NCBI RefSeq assembly: GCF_002563635.1
Contig: NZ_PDIZ01000003.1
Span: 124,001 to 188,000, forward strand
Origin: Bacillus sp. es.036
GTDB lineage: Bacteria; Bacillota; Bacilli; Bacillales; Guptibacillaceae
Reading direction: 5' to 3'
DNA length: 64,000 nt
Of this stretch, positions 1 to 12,255 are shown in pieces. The position numbers were made by a program, and so were the translations under genes. The notes beneath the pieces are model-generated. The model had not been told where the DNA came from. It saw only the letters and a list, made by a program, of their open reading frames with translations, and did no database searches. Numbering within the stretch: position 1 is the first letter of the stretch; each line of letters starts with the position of its first letter.

Positions 1-1
1 A

Positions 2-505
2 ACATCCGATTATTTCATTTGTGCTGTAGCAGATGGTCTTGGCAGTGGTGACATGGCCAAGGATTCTTCTTTAGCTGCTATAAATGCAGTGAAGGACTAT
101 CAAGAAGAAGACGTAGAATCGTTAATGGTACGAGCGAATGAAGAGATGCGAGGAAAACGAGGCTGTGTTCTTTCTGTTTTTAAGCTTGATCTAAAGACGA
201 GGCAACTTGAGTATAGTGGAATAGGGAATATTAATTTGATTATCTATCAACCAGACGGGAAAATTATTCGCCCGATTTCTTATTCAGGCTACTTGTCAGG
301 TAAGCTTCAAAAAGTGAAAGTGCAAACCATTGATTACCCTTCAGGTTCTTCGTTCGTCACGTATTCTGATGGCGTTCAAATAAGTTCGAAAAACTATTCA
401 ATGATTGCTCGTTTCGACTCAGTGCATGAATCGTTTCAACATTTAACTGATACGCTTCCGTCTACAAATGATGATATCACTCTCCTTGTAGGGAAAACCG
501 TATAA
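2..505 (+). CDS. rsbX: Phosphoserine phosphatase RsbX, 3' part (start lies outside the window)
   Basis: The open frame enters from the left edge; reading from base 2 gives TSDYFICAVADGLGSGDMAK, the PP2C/SpoIIE-type motif with the metal-binding Asp in ADGLGSG. The first ATG inside (base 53) is therefore not the start. RsbX dephosphorylates the stressosome proteins RsbS and RsbR in the cytosol and so resets sigma-B activation after stress. About 168 residues are present; the family is about 200, so only a short N-terminus is missing. A second metal-binding stretch, TNDDITLLV, sits near the C-terminus. The next gene is tex, as in B. subtilis just downstream of the sigB operon, which supports the assignment. 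An intrinsic terminator follows directly. Confidence 0.88.
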   Translation, partial: TSDYFICAVADGLGSGDMAKDSSLAAINAVKDYQEEDVESLMVRANEEMRGKRGCVLSVFKLDLKTRQLEYSGIGNINLIIYQPDGKIIRPISYSGYLSGKLQKVKVQTIDYPSGSSFVTYSDGVQISSKNYSMIARFDSVHESFQHLTDTLPSTNDDITLLVGKTV

Positions 506-543
506 AAAAGTTCTTCCGTTTCGATAAAGGAAGAACTTTTTTT
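504..543 (+). terminator. Rho-independent terminator after rsbX
   Basis: A stem AAGTTCTTCC / GGAAGAACTT with an 11-base loop is followed by a T run. It probably ends the sigB operon transcript. Confidence 0.85.
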
Positions 544-661
544 ATTTTCATTAAAAAGACATGTACAGGACTAATTGTGGTTTTTTAGAGGGAAGCTTTT
601 AACAAATCAACTTATCCGGTAAACTGATACTAGTATAGAAGGCTCTTAAGGAGGAATTGTT

Positions 662-2836
662 TTGGAAATGACAGTAGATCAAAAACAATCAGAACATCTT
701 CGTAAAGTTGCTCAAAATTTGAAGCTTGCTGAACGAAGTGTAAGAGAAGTGATTACGTTATTGAATGATGGGAATACTGTTCCTTTTATCGCGCGATATC
801 GTAAAGAGTTAACGGGCGGGCTTGATGAAGTTCAACTAAGAGATATACAGGAAGCGTGGACATACCTTCAAAATTTAGATCAGCGAAAAGAAGAAGTGAT
901 CCGTCTTATTCAAGAGCAGGATAAATTAACGGATGAACTAAAGAAGCAATTAAAAGCTGCTACAAAGCTTCAAGAAATAGAAGATATCTATCGTCCATAT
1001 AAACAAAAAAAGCGGACAAAGGCTACGGTTGCTAAAGAAAAAGGGTTAGAACCTCTTGCTCAATGGATACTAGTAGATGGAAATAGTGATCCGTCACAAG
1101 TTGCTAAAAAGTACATATCAGAAGAAAACGAAGTCTTATCGGAGGAAGAAGCGATTCAAGGTGCCCAGGATATCATTGCAGAATGGATTTCTGATGATGC
1201 TGACGCTCGAAAATGGATAAGAGCGAAAACATTCCAACATGGATTACTCCAAACGGTTGTTAAATCAGAGGAAGATGATCCTAAACAAATTTTTGAGATG
1301 TATTATTCCTACCAAGAAGGCATTTCAAAAATTGTTCCCCATCGTATCCTTGCCATTAACAGAGGTGAAAAGGAAAAAGTTCTAAGAACATCAATTACAC
1401 CTCCAACTGATTCAATTCACGAGTATTTAAAAAGAAAAACAATTAATAATCAGCAAAAAAATTGCGTGACTCTGCTTGAGGAAGCGATTATTGATGGCTA
1501 TAAACGTCTTATTCAACCTTCAGTAGAAAGAGAGATACGCAAAGAATTAACAGAAAGAGCTGAAGATCAGGCTATTCACATCTTTTCAGAGAATTTAAAG
1601 CATCTTTTATTGCAGCCTCCACTAAAGGGGAAGCGTGTACTTGGTGTAGATCCCGCCTATCGGACAGGATGCAAACTAGCTGTTGTGGATGATACAGGTA
1701 AGATGCTAGAAGTATCAGTCATTTACCCAACGCCACCTAAATCAGAAGTAGAAAAGTCAAAAGCAGCTGTCATACAAATGATCAAGAAGTATGATATTGA
1801 AATGATTGCGATCGGGAACGGAACGGCATCACGTGAAACAGAACAGTTTATTGCAGATGTGATTAAAGAAGTTGAAAAAAAGGTCGTTTATCTCATTGTC
1901 AATGAGGCGGGAGCAAGTGTTTATTCAGCGTCTGATCTAGCACGCGAAGAATTTCCGGATCTTCAAGTAGAGGAGCGCTCTGCAGTTTCCATCGCGCGAA
2001 GGGTTCAAGATCCATTGGCTGAACTTGTGAAAATTGATCCGAAATCTGTTGGTGTCGGCCAATATCAACACGATGTCTCACAGAAAAAGTTAAATGATCA
2101 ATTAACGTTTGTGGTAGAAACCGCCGTAAATCAGGTAGGTGTTAATGTAAATACAGCTTCGGTATCTCTATTGCAATATGTAGCTGGTCTGTCTAGAGCT
2201 GTTGCGATGAACATTGTGAAGAAACGTGATGAAGAAGGAAAGTTCACGAGCCGGGTCCAATTAAAAAAAGTTCCGAGACTAGGTGCCAAAACATATGAAC
2301 AGTGTATTGGGTTCCTCAGAATAATGGGAGGGAAACAGCCTCTGGACCAAACTGAAATTCATCCGGAGAGCTATGACGCTACAAAAGCACTTTTGGAACG
2401 CATCGAGTGTAAACCAGGGGATATTGGTACAGAAAAATTAGTGGAATCTTTGTCTCAGGTCTCATTGAAGGATACAGCCGTTGCTTTAAATATAGGAGAG
2501 GTGACTCTTAAAGATATTGTAACTTCACTTCAAAAGCCTGGTCGAGATCCGCGGGATGAACTTTCTCAACCAATTCTAAAGACAGACGTTTTAAAAATGG
2601 AAGATTTAGAACAGGGAATGGAGTTAGAAGGTACAGTAAGGAATGTTGTTGATTTTGGAGCATTCATTGATATTGGTGTGAAACAAGATGGGCTTGTTCA
2701 CATTTCGAAGTTAACGAATCGCTATGTGAAGAATCCAATGGAAGTCGTCCACGTGGGACAAGTAGTGACTGTCTGGGTTGATCAAGTTGACCTTAAGCGT
2801 GAGCGAATTGCTTTGACGATGCTTCACCCGTCCTAA
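662..2836 (+). CDS. tex: Tex family S1 RNA-binding protein
   Basis: Tex is a conserved cytosolic nucleic-acid-binding protein linked to transcription; its exact role in Bacillus is unclear. The 724 residues follow the family layout: helical Tex N-terminal region, a YqgF/RNase H-like domain from about residue 322 (VLGVDPAYRTGCKLAVVD), helix-hairpin-helix repeats near 490-560, and a C-terminal S1 domain at about 651-720 (GTVRNVVDFGAFIDIGV). I chose the TTG at 662 because AAGGAGG at 648-654 is 7 bases upstream; the ATG at 668 would be too far away. It matches B. subtilis YdcI in position between the sigB operon and cmpA/sprT. Confidence 0.95.
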   Translation: MEMTVDQKQSEHLRKVAQNLKLAERSVREVITLLNDGNTVPFIARYRKELTGGLDEVQLRDIQEAWTYLQNLDQRKEEVIRLIQEQDKLTDELKKQLKAATKLQEIEDIYRPYKQKKRTKATVAKEKGLEPLAQWILVDGNSDPSQVAKKYISEENEVLSEEEAIQGAQDIIAEWISDDADARKWIRAKTFQHGLLQTVVKSEEDDPKQIFEMYYSYQEGISKIVPHRILAINRGEKEKVLRTSITPPTDSIHEYLKRKTINNQQKNCVTLLEEAIIDGYKRLIQPSVEREIRKELTERAEDQAIHIFSENLKHLLLQPPLKGKRVLGVDPAYRTGCKLAVVDDTGKMLEVSVIYPTPPKSEVEKSKAAVIQMIKKYDIEMIAIGNGTASRETEQFIADVIKEVEKKVVYLIVNEAGASVYSASDLAREEFPDLQVEERSAVSIARRVQDPLAELVKIDPKSVGVGQYQHDVSQKKLNDQLTFVVETAVNQVGVNVNTASVSLLQYVAGLSRAVAMNIVKKRDEEGKFTSRVQLKKVPRLGAKTYEQCIGFLRIMGGKQPLDQTEIHPESYDATKALLERIECKPGDIGTEKLVESLSQVSLKDTAVALNIGEVTLKDIVTSLQKPGRDPRDELSQPILKTDVLKMEDLEQGMELEGTVRNVVDFGAFIDIGVKQDGLVHISKLTNRYVKNPMEVVHVGQVVTVWVDQVDLKRERIALTMLHPS

Positions 2837-2843
2837 GCATAAG

Positions 2844-2872
2844 CACTGCCCTCAGGGGCGGTGTTTTCTTTT
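2844..2872 (+). terminator. Terminator of tex, overlapping the end of cmpA
   Basis: The stem CACTGCC / GGCGGTG is followed by TTTTCTTTT. The hairpin lies over the last codons of cmpA on the other strand, so the two convergent genes share it. Confidence 0.8.
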
Positions 2873-2965
2873 GTAGAAAAACCAGCACTGGTTTAATAAC
2901 TTGATTTGGCGTCGATCTTTCTCAAGATAAGCTTGTTTCAATTGGTTTTTAAACCAAACAGGCAA
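2852..2965 (-). CDS. cmpA: Cortex morphogenetic protein CmpA (37 aa)
   Basis: This small gene lies on the minus strand between tex and the SprT-like gene. It starts with TTG at 2965-2963, behind AAGGAGGGG with an 8-base spacer, and encodes MPVWFKNQLKQAYLEKDRRQ followed by IKLLNQCWFFYKRKHRP. The length (37 aa), the basic, aromatic-rich C-terminus and the location match CmpA of B. subtilis, which works with the ClpXP protease to remove misassembled SpoIVA and thereby checks spore coat and cortex assembly in the mother cell. Its presence suggests the organism forms spores. No promoter is obvious; a mother-cell sigma factor would be expected from the family, but I did not recognise its site. Confidence 0.85.
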   Translation of the reverse strand: MPVWFKNQLKQAYLEKDRRQIKLLNQCWFFYKRKHRP

Positions 2966-3066
2966 CGTAATCCCCTCCTTAAGTGATGACACATCTTAAA
3001 TGTTGATGTACATTAGTTTATGAGAAACGGCTTGTATGTGTTCGAAAGAGAAAGGATGAAGAGCGT

Positions 3067-3519
3067 ATGAACGAAAAGGAATTACAACAGCTAGTTGAAA
3101 CGATCTCTGAGGAGTTTTTTGGACTCGCTTTTCGTCATAAGGCGATGTTCAATGCTCGATTAAAAACAACGGGCGGACGTTATATGCTCAGGTCTCATAA
3201 TATCGAATTTAATCAAAAGCATTATGACGAGTTTGGTCAAGACGAACTCATTGGTATTATTAAACACGAGCTATGCCACTATCACCTTCACCTTCAGAAA
3301 AAAGGTTACAAACATCAGGATAAAGATTTTAAACGACTTCTTAAGGAAGTAGGTGGATCGCGATACTGTCAGGTAGTACCTGGGCAACGTAGAGTTGAGC
3401 CGTTTAAGCATTTTTATGAATGTGGAGAATGTAAGACGAAGTATAGTAGAAAAAGAAAGATGGACATAACACGGTACGTATGTGGAAAATGCAGAGGTAA
3501 ATTAATTCAAATTAATTAA
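3067..3519 (+). CDS. SprT-like zinc metalloprotein
   Basis: A SprT family protein of 150 residues, equivalent in place and size to B. subtilis YdcK. The HExxH zinc site is HELCH at residues 67-71, inside [17 protein letters not shown]-terminal zinc ribbon is formed by C119/C122 and C139/C142. Relatives of this fold (Spartan) cleave DNA-protein crosslinks, but the role of the short bacterial form is not established. The ATG at 3067 follows AAAGGA at about 3051-3056. The divergent neighbour cmpA and the downstream tRNA genes repeat the B. subtilis arrangement. Confidence 0.88.
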   Translation: MNEKELQQLVETISEEFFGLAFRHKAMFNARLKTTGGRYMLRSHNIEFNQKHYDEFGQDELIGIIKHELCHYHLHLQKKGYKHQDKDFKRLLKEVGGSRYCQVVPGQRRVEPFKHFYECGECKTKYSRKRKMDITRYVCGKCRGKLIQIN

Positions 3520-3528
3520 AAGTAGTTA

Positions 3529-3557
3529 TTGACGACCTAGATTGTATGTGGTAAATT
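3529..3557 (+). promoter_or_regulatory. Likely sigma-A promoter 1 of the tRNA cluster
   Basis: TTGACG at 3529-3534 and TAAATT at 3552-3557, 17 bases apart. A second and better promoter lies 95 bases downstream. Confidence 0.5.
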
Positions 3558-3623
3558 AATAAAGTCTCTTCGGAGAGCACGTCTTAATCAAACACATGAC
3601 AGTTAATTAATTTTAAAAAACTG

Positions 3624-3652
3624 TTGACTTTGTTTGCAGGATGAGTTATTAT
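3624..3652 (+). promoter_or_regulatory. Sigma-A promoter 2 of the tRNA cluster
   Basis: TTGACT at 3624-3629 and TATTAT at 3647-3652 with a 17-base spacer. Transcription would start near 3660, about 35 bases before tRNA-Asn, and could continue through all twelve tRNAs into rrn1. Confidence 0.75.
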
Positions 3653-3694
3653 ATTAAATGTCGCCGATAACGGAGGCAACAACTTAAATGTTAT

Positions 3695-3769
3695 TCCACA
3701 GTAGCTCAGTGGTAGAGCTATCGGCTGTTAACCGATCGGTCGTAGGTTCGAATCCTACCTGTGGAGCCA
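3695..3769 (+). tRNA. tRNA-Asn(GTT)
   Basis: Complete cloverleaf with anticodon GTT, T-loop GGTTCGAATCC and encoded CCA. First of a twelve-gene cluster. Confidence 0.97.
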
Positions 3770-3772
3770 AAC

Positions 3773-3863
3773 GGAGAAGTACCCAAGTGGCTGAAGGGGC
3801 GCCCCTGCTAAGGGTGTAGGTCGCGTGAGCGGCGCGAGGGTTCAAATCCCTCCTTCTCCGCCA
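3773..3863 (+). tRNA. tRNA-Ser(GCT)
   Basis: Class II tRNA with a long variable arm, anticodon GCT in CTGCTAA, acceptor GGAGAAG/CTTCTCC and encoded CCA. Confidence 0.96.
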
Positions 3864-3870
3864 TTTTTAT

Positions 3871-3945
3871 GGCCCGTTGGTCAAGTGGTTAAGACACCGC
3901 CCTTTCACGGCGGTATCACGGGTTCGAATCCCGTACGGGTCACCA
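3871..3945 (+). tRNA. tRNA-Glu(TTC)
   Basis: Anticodon TTC in CTTTCAC, acceptor GGCCCGT/ACGGGTC, CCA encoded. Confidence 0.97.
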
Positions 3946-3995
3946 ACTTAATTCTTAAAAATGTTTTAACAACATGATATGTAATCAGTTATAAA

Positions 3996-4071
3996 GGTCT
4001 CGTGGTGTAGCGGTTAACATGCCTGCCTGTCACGCAGGAGATCGCGGGTTCGATTCCCGTCGAGACCGCCA
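3996..4071 (+). tRNA. tRNA-Asp(GTC), copy 1
   Basis: Anticodon GTC in CTGTCAC, acceptor GGTCTCG/CGAGACC, CCA encoded. The sequence is identical to the second tRNA-Asp at 12045-12120. Confidence 0.97.
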
Positions 4072-4105
4072 TTATTTCTAAAACTAATCTGATTATATAA
4101 CTTGT

Positions 4106-4180
4106 TGGGCTATAGCCAAGCGGTAAGGCAACGGATTTTGATTCCGTCATGCGCTGGTTCGAATCCAGCTAGCCCAGCCA
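4106..4180 (+). tRNA. tRNA-Gln(TTG)
   Basis: Anticodon TTG in TTTTGAT, acceptor TGGGCTA/TAGCCCA, CCA encoded. Confidence 0.96.
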
Positions 4181-4184
4181 TGTT

Positions 4185-4260
4185 GAGCCATTAGCTCAGT
4201 TGGTAGAGCATCTGACTTTTAATCAGAGGGTCGAAGGTTCGAGTCCTTCATGGCTCACCA
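4185..4260 (+). tRNA. tRNA-Lys(TTT)
   Basis: Anticodon TTT in CTTTTAA, acceptor GAGCCAT/ATGGCTC, CCA encoded. Confidence 0.97.
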
Positions 4261-4267
4261 CTTATTT

Positions 4268-4352
4268 GCGGGTGTGGCGGAATTGGCAGACGCGCTAGAC
4301 TTAGGATCTAGTGTCTTACGACGTGGGGGTTCAAGTCCCTTCACCCGCACCA
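4268..4352 (+). tRNA. tRNA-Leu(TAG)
   Basis: Class II tRNA with anticodon loop CTTAGGA, a long variable arm, acceptor GCGGGTG/CACCCGC and CCA. Confidence 0.96.
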
Positions 4353-4391
4353 ATTTCTTTTATAAACGAACGTTTCATCAAGTTACGATGT

Positions 4392-4477
4392 GCGGTTGTG
4401 GCGGAATGGCAGACGCGCTAGCTTGAGGGGCTAGTGGGGGAAACCCCGTGGAGGTTCGAGTCCTCTCAACCGCACCA
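4392..4477 (+). tRNA. tRNA-Leu(GAG)
   Basis: Class II tRNA with anticodon GAG in TTGAGGG, a GC-rich variable arm (GGGG/CCCC), acceptor GCGGTTG/CAACCGC and CCA. It holds the position of the second Leu gene in the tRNA cluster after ydcK in B. subtilis, the region where ICEBs1 integrates; no element is present here. Confidence 0.96.
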
Positions 4478-4487
4478 AATATAATAT

Positions 4488-4564
<77 letters not shown>

Positions 4565-4583
4565 TATTACTTTTAAAAAATGT

Positions 4584-4660
4584 CGGGAAGTAGCTCAGCT
4601 TGGTAGAGCACTTGGTTTGGGACCAAGGGGTCGCAGGTTCAAATCCTGTCTTCCCGACCA
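4584..4660 (+). tRNA. tRNA-Pro(TGG)
   Basis: Anticodon TGG in TTTGGGA, acceptor CGGGAAG/CTTCCCG, CCA encoded. Confidence 0.97.
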
Positions 4661-4668
4661 TCAATATC

Positions 4669-4742
4669 GCGGGTGTAGTTTAGTGGTAAAACCTCAGCCT
4701 TCCAAGCTGATGTCGTGGGTTCGATCCCCATCACCCGCTCCA
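4669..4742 (+). tRNA. tRNA-Gly(TCC)
   Basis: Anticodon TCC in CTTCCAA, acceptor GCGGGTG/CACCCGC, discriminator T, CCA encoded. Confidence 0.97.
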
Positions 4743-4750
4743 TTAAAGAT

Positions 4751-4827
<77 letters not shown>

Positions 4828-4846
4828 TCTTTTCTTAAAAAACTTG

Positions 4847-4876
4847 TTGACACTGACAAACACATCATGGTATGAT
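4847..4876 (+). promoter_or_regulatory. rrn1 promoter
   Basis: TTGACA at 4847-4852 and TATGAT at 4871-4876 with an 18-base spacer. A boxA antitermination element (TGCTCTTTGAAAA) follows at 4914-4926 in the leader. Confidence 0.8.
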
Positions 4877-4913
4877 GGTTTGGTCGCTGAAAACGACAAC
4901 GAAAGAAACGAAT

Positions 4914-4947
4914 TGCTCTTTGAAAACTGAACGAAACGCCATGTAAG
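4914..4947 (+). promoter_or_regulatory. rrn1 leader: boxA and 16S 5' processing strand
   Basis: boxA TGCTCTTTGAAAA at 4914-4926 is followed by a stretch (4923-4947) that is complementary to 6587-6612 after the 16S gene. The two strands form the RNase III processing stem that brackets 16S rRNA. The same leader occurs in rrn2, with boxA at 43455-43467. Confidence 0.75.
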
Positions 4948-4996
4948 TAGTTGTTTCTACGGAAACAAAAATTGTTTTAAAAGCTAGATTAAGCTT

Positions 4997-9716
<4,720 letters not shown>

Positions 9717-9892
9717 AAAACGAAAAGCGAAGTAAGCCGTTTAAATCCGACAAGCGTTGGAAGCTTTTGAATCAGACGCGCTTTTTGCGTCAGAATCAAA
9801 AGGTGAAACGATCGAGGATTTGGCTTACGTAGCTGGACACATTATTGGAATACGTTGTGCGTGCTATCTAGTTTTCAGGGAACACCTGAATA
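9717..9892 (+). other. 23S-5S spacer of rrn1 with a strong hairpin
   Basis: A long stem-loop around 9762-9802 (CTTTTGAATCAGACGC / GCGTCAGAATCAAAAG, loop GCTTTTT) is followed by the 3' strand of the 23S processing stem at 9862-9884. Both are conserved in rrn2. Open frames crossing this spacer and 5S are not genes. Confidence 0.7.
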
Positions 9893-10010
<118 letters not shown>

Positions 10011-10018
10011 AAAGAAAA

Positions 10019-10053
10019 AAAGGCGAGAATCCAAACGGTTTCTCGCCTTTTTT
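10019..10053 (+). terminator. Terminator of rrn1 after 5S
   Basis: The stem AGGCGAGA / TCTCGCCT is followed by a T run. Confidence 0.85.
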
Positions 10054-10107
10054 GTATGGTTTAGTGTTTTAATTTTTCTGTTCTTCCTCCTGAATCATCT
10101 GAGAAAG

Positions 10108-10255
10108 CTTCTTCGAAAGCTACGTAGGGGTGGGAGAAGCAAGAAATTCGAGGAAGCAAGTGATGTCAGACCGGAGTGGATATTTGAAGATCCATGAGGA
10201 TCTGACAGCGCGCAGCTGACGAAGAAGTTCGCCGCTAATCGCGCCCCCAGTATGA
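10108..10255 (+). repeat. Repeat element after rrn1, copy 1
   Basis: A block of about 148 bases that recurs almost unchanged at 48909-49054 after rrn2. It contains a perfect hairpin AGATCC-ATGA-GGATCT, a GAAGCAAGAAATTCGAGGAAGC stretch and a GCGCGCAGCTG segment. The 54 bases before it, back to the 5S terminator, differ between the two operons, so the block has a sharp left edge. It leads straight into a truncated 5S sequence. I cannot assign it to a named repeat family from memory with confidence. Confidence 0.8.
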
Positions 10256-10329
10256 GAACACGGAAGTTAAGCTCTAGCGCCGATGGTAGTTGGGGGATCT
10301 CCCCCTGCAAGAGTAGGACGTCGCTGGGC
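10256..10329 (+). pseudogene. 5S rRNA fragment (3' two-thirds), copy 1
   Basis: It matches nucleotides 43-118 of the intact 5S gene from GAACACGGAAGTTAAGC to GTCGCTGGGC, with two bases missing near AAGCTCTAGCGCC. The first 42 nucleotides are replaced by the repeat element, so the terminal stem cannot form and it should not make functional 5S rRNA. Confidence 0.9.
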
Positions 10330-10341
10330 AAAGAAAGAAAG

Positions 10342-10372
10342 GCGAGAGACCAAATGGTTTCTCGCTTTTTTT
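10342..10372 (+). terminator. Second terminator, after the 5S fragment
   Basis: GCGAGAGACC-AAAT-GGTTTCTCGC followed by seven T. It is nearly the same hairpin as the terminator of the intact rrn2 5S gene, supporting an ancestral tandem 5S-plus-terminator duplication. Confidence 0.85.
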
Positions 10373-10426
10373 GTATGGTTTTATGGATGACTTTTCACTA
10401 GCTCAAATCCCTCATTCATGACGTTC

Positions 10427-10512
10427 GCGGAATTAATCTCAAATTCGCGGAATTATCATTCGAAAGCGCGGAATTAATCCGATTTCCGCGGAATTATTTG
10501 AAATAACGCGGA
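10427..10512 (+). repeat. Periodic GCGGAATTA array, copy 1 (five units)
   Basis: The core GCGGAATtA starts at 10427, 10447, 10468, 10488 and 10508, a period of 20-21 bases, about two helical turns. Units are separated by different AT-rich spacers. The same array with identical spacing follows rrn2. The rest of this interval, up to the gene at 10671, shows nothing else recognisable. Confidence 0.85.
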
Positions 10513-10670
10513 ATAAAAACGATAAAAAAGAAATTCATCTCTATCAATACAGAGCATTTATCTTTTTAAAGAGAATAAATCGAAAATTTCGAACGCTATT
10601 TCTTGAAATTAACGCTTAGAAGACGTACAGTTAATGAAAAAGAATTTTATTTAATGGAAGGGGAAAATAA

Positions 10671-11810
10671 ATGGATTTTCATTTTGATACAAAAGCCGTA
10701 CGTTTTCCAAGAAAGCCGAAAGCCGATACAGCAAGTAAAGTCCAGCCGATTTATCAAACCTCTGCATTTGTGTTTGAGGATCTCGATGATTTGGAATCAT
10801 TTTATGAAGGTAAAAAAGACTATTTGTACACACGCGTTAGTAATCCTAATACAGATGATCTAGGAATGGGTGTAGCAGACCTCGAGGGTGCTCCTAAGGG
10901 TATTGCGACTTCTTCGGGCTTATCTGCTATTCTTGCGGGGGTGCTTTCCGTTGTCAAAGCTGGCGATCACATTGTCGCTTGTGAAGATCTTTACGGAGGA
11001 ACCTATTCGCTTTTTCATGGAGAACTTCCTGACTTCGGAATAGAAGTCTCTTTTGTAGATTTTACAGACAAAAAAGAAATTGAGAGTGCGATACGACCAA
11101 ATACGAAATTGCTTTATACTGAATCTGTCACAAACCCTCTATTAAGAGTCGAGGATTTAGACCTTCTAAAAAATCTTGGCCAAAAACATAAACTTGTTAC
11201 TATGGTAGACAATACGTTTGCTACACCTTATCTTCTTCAGCCTTACCAACTAGGAATTGATCTTGTTGTACATAGCGCAACAAAATATATTGGCGGTCAT
11301 AGTGATGTAACAGCAGGTGTACTAGTAGGAAGAGAAGATCTGATGGCCAAGGCAAAAGCCAAAGTGATTAACCTTGGAGCTAATCTCAGTCCATTTGAAG
11401 CGTGGCTAGGTTGCCGTGGGTTAAAAACGATGAGTGTACGAATGGAACGTCACGTGAGGAATGCAGCTATCCTTGCAAGTGAATTAAAAAATGTTAATGG
11501 GATTAAAAATGTTTATTATCCTGAATATGTAGCTGAAAGAGGTTCGGGAGCTATGGTTTCCATTGAGCTAGATGATGAAACCGATGTGAAAACATTCTTC
11601 AAGTCCCTAGGATGGGTAAAGATTATACCGACTCTGGCTGGGCTAGATACAACGGTTTCTTATCCGATTGCTACTTCCCACCGAACAGTACCAGAAGATA
11701 CTAGACAGAAGCTTGGGATCAATAAACAGCTCGTTCGCATTTCTGTAGGAATTGAAAACGAAAATGATATTGTTGATGCATTCAAAAATGCTGTGGAAAA
11801 ATCCCTGTAA
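10671..11810 (+). CDS. Cys/Met metabolism PLP-dependent enzyme (trans-sulfuration family)
   Basis: A 379-residue enzyme of the cystathionine gamma-synthase/beta-lyase/methionine gamma-lyase family, which handles sulfur amino acids in the cytosol. PLP contacts are visible: Y53 and R55 in YTRVSNPN, D180 in MVDNTFATP and the Schiff-base Lys K205 in HSATKYIGGHSDV. The C-terminus has the family's SYPIATSHR and VRISVGIE stretches. The start follows GGAAGGGG. It is a single-gene unit between rrn1 and tRNA-fMet, with no SAM riboswitch or T-box upstream. I cannot decide between synthase, beta-lyase and gamma-lyase activity from sequence alone. Confidence 0.85.
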   Translation: MDFHFDTKAVRFPRKPKADTASKVQPIYQTSAFVFEDLDDLESFYEGKKDYLYTRVSNPNTDDLGMGVADLEGAPKGIATSSGLSAILAGVLSVVKAGDHIVACEDLYGGTYSLFHGELPDFGIEVSFVDFTDKKEIESAIRPNTKLLYTESVTNPLLRVEDLDLLKNLGQKHKLVTMVDNTFATPYLLQPYQLGIDLVVHSATKYIGGHSDVTAGVLVGREDLMAKAKAKVINLGANLSPFEAWLGCRGLKTMSVRMERHVRNAAILASELKNVNGIKNVYYPEYVAERGSGAMVSIELDDETDVKTFFKSLGWVKIIPTLAGLDTTVSYPIATSHRTVPEDTRQKLGINKQLVRISVGIENENDIVDAFKNAVEKSL

Positions 11811-11825
11811 CCAGGGGTTTTTTTC
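11799..11825 (+). terminator. Terminator overlapping the stop codon of the PLP enzyme
   Basis: AAATCCCTG-TAAC-CAGGGGTTTTTTT: the stop codon TAA lies in the loop. Confidence 0.85.
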
Positions 11826-11840
11826 TTTTGTTTCTAATGC

Positions 11841-11869
11841 TTGCATTCATTACATTTATCTGGTATAGT
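11841..11869 (+). promoter_or_regulatory. Promoter of the tRNA-fMet/tRNA-Asp pair
   Basis: TTGCAT at 11841-11846 and TATAGT at 11864-11869 with a 17-base spacer and an extended -10 (TGG before TATAGT). The leader holds a perfect inverted repeat TATGACAT-N8-ATGTCATA at 11884-11907. Confidence 0.75.
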
Positions 11870-11956
11870 ATTACTTGTGTCCATATGACATACTAATTCA
11901 TGTCATAACATGCACAGCATTATGAAGCAGGTGCAGCATATTTTTACTTATATCGT

Positions 11957-12036
<80 letters not shown>

Positions 12037-12044
12037 ATGAATTT

Positions 12045-12120
12045 GGTCTCGTGGTGTAGCGGTTAACATGCCTGCCTGTCACGCAGGAGATCGCGGGTTC
12101 GATTCCCGTCGAGACCGCCA
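12045..12120 (+). tRNA. tRNA-Asp(GTC), copy 2
   Basis: Anticodon GTC, CCA encoded; identical over 76 bases to the gene at 3996-4071. Confidence 0.97.
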
Positions 12121-12129
12121 TTTTTTCAA

Positions 12130-12154
12130 GAGCGATTGGATCGCTTTTTTTTTA
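12130..12154 (+). terminator. Terminator of the fMet-Asp tRNA unit
   Basis: AGCGAT-TGG-ATCGCT followed by a long T run. Confidence 0.85.
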
Positions 12155-12255
12155 TACTTAAATTTATGTACCCTTTTAAATATCAGAAGAAAATATAAGT
12201 TTTTTGAAACAAATATGTGAATTTGTTGTCAAGTAAGATAAACTGATAGAAAAAG

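Noticed and set aside
3535-3695. CTCTTCGGAGAG hairpin in the tRNA leader as a T-box or riboswitch
   Set aside because: No T-box core or known aptamer motif is present.
10603-10863. 86-codon frame overlapping the start of the PLP enzyme
   Set aside because: It is a different frame over a clear gene and lacks a good start site.
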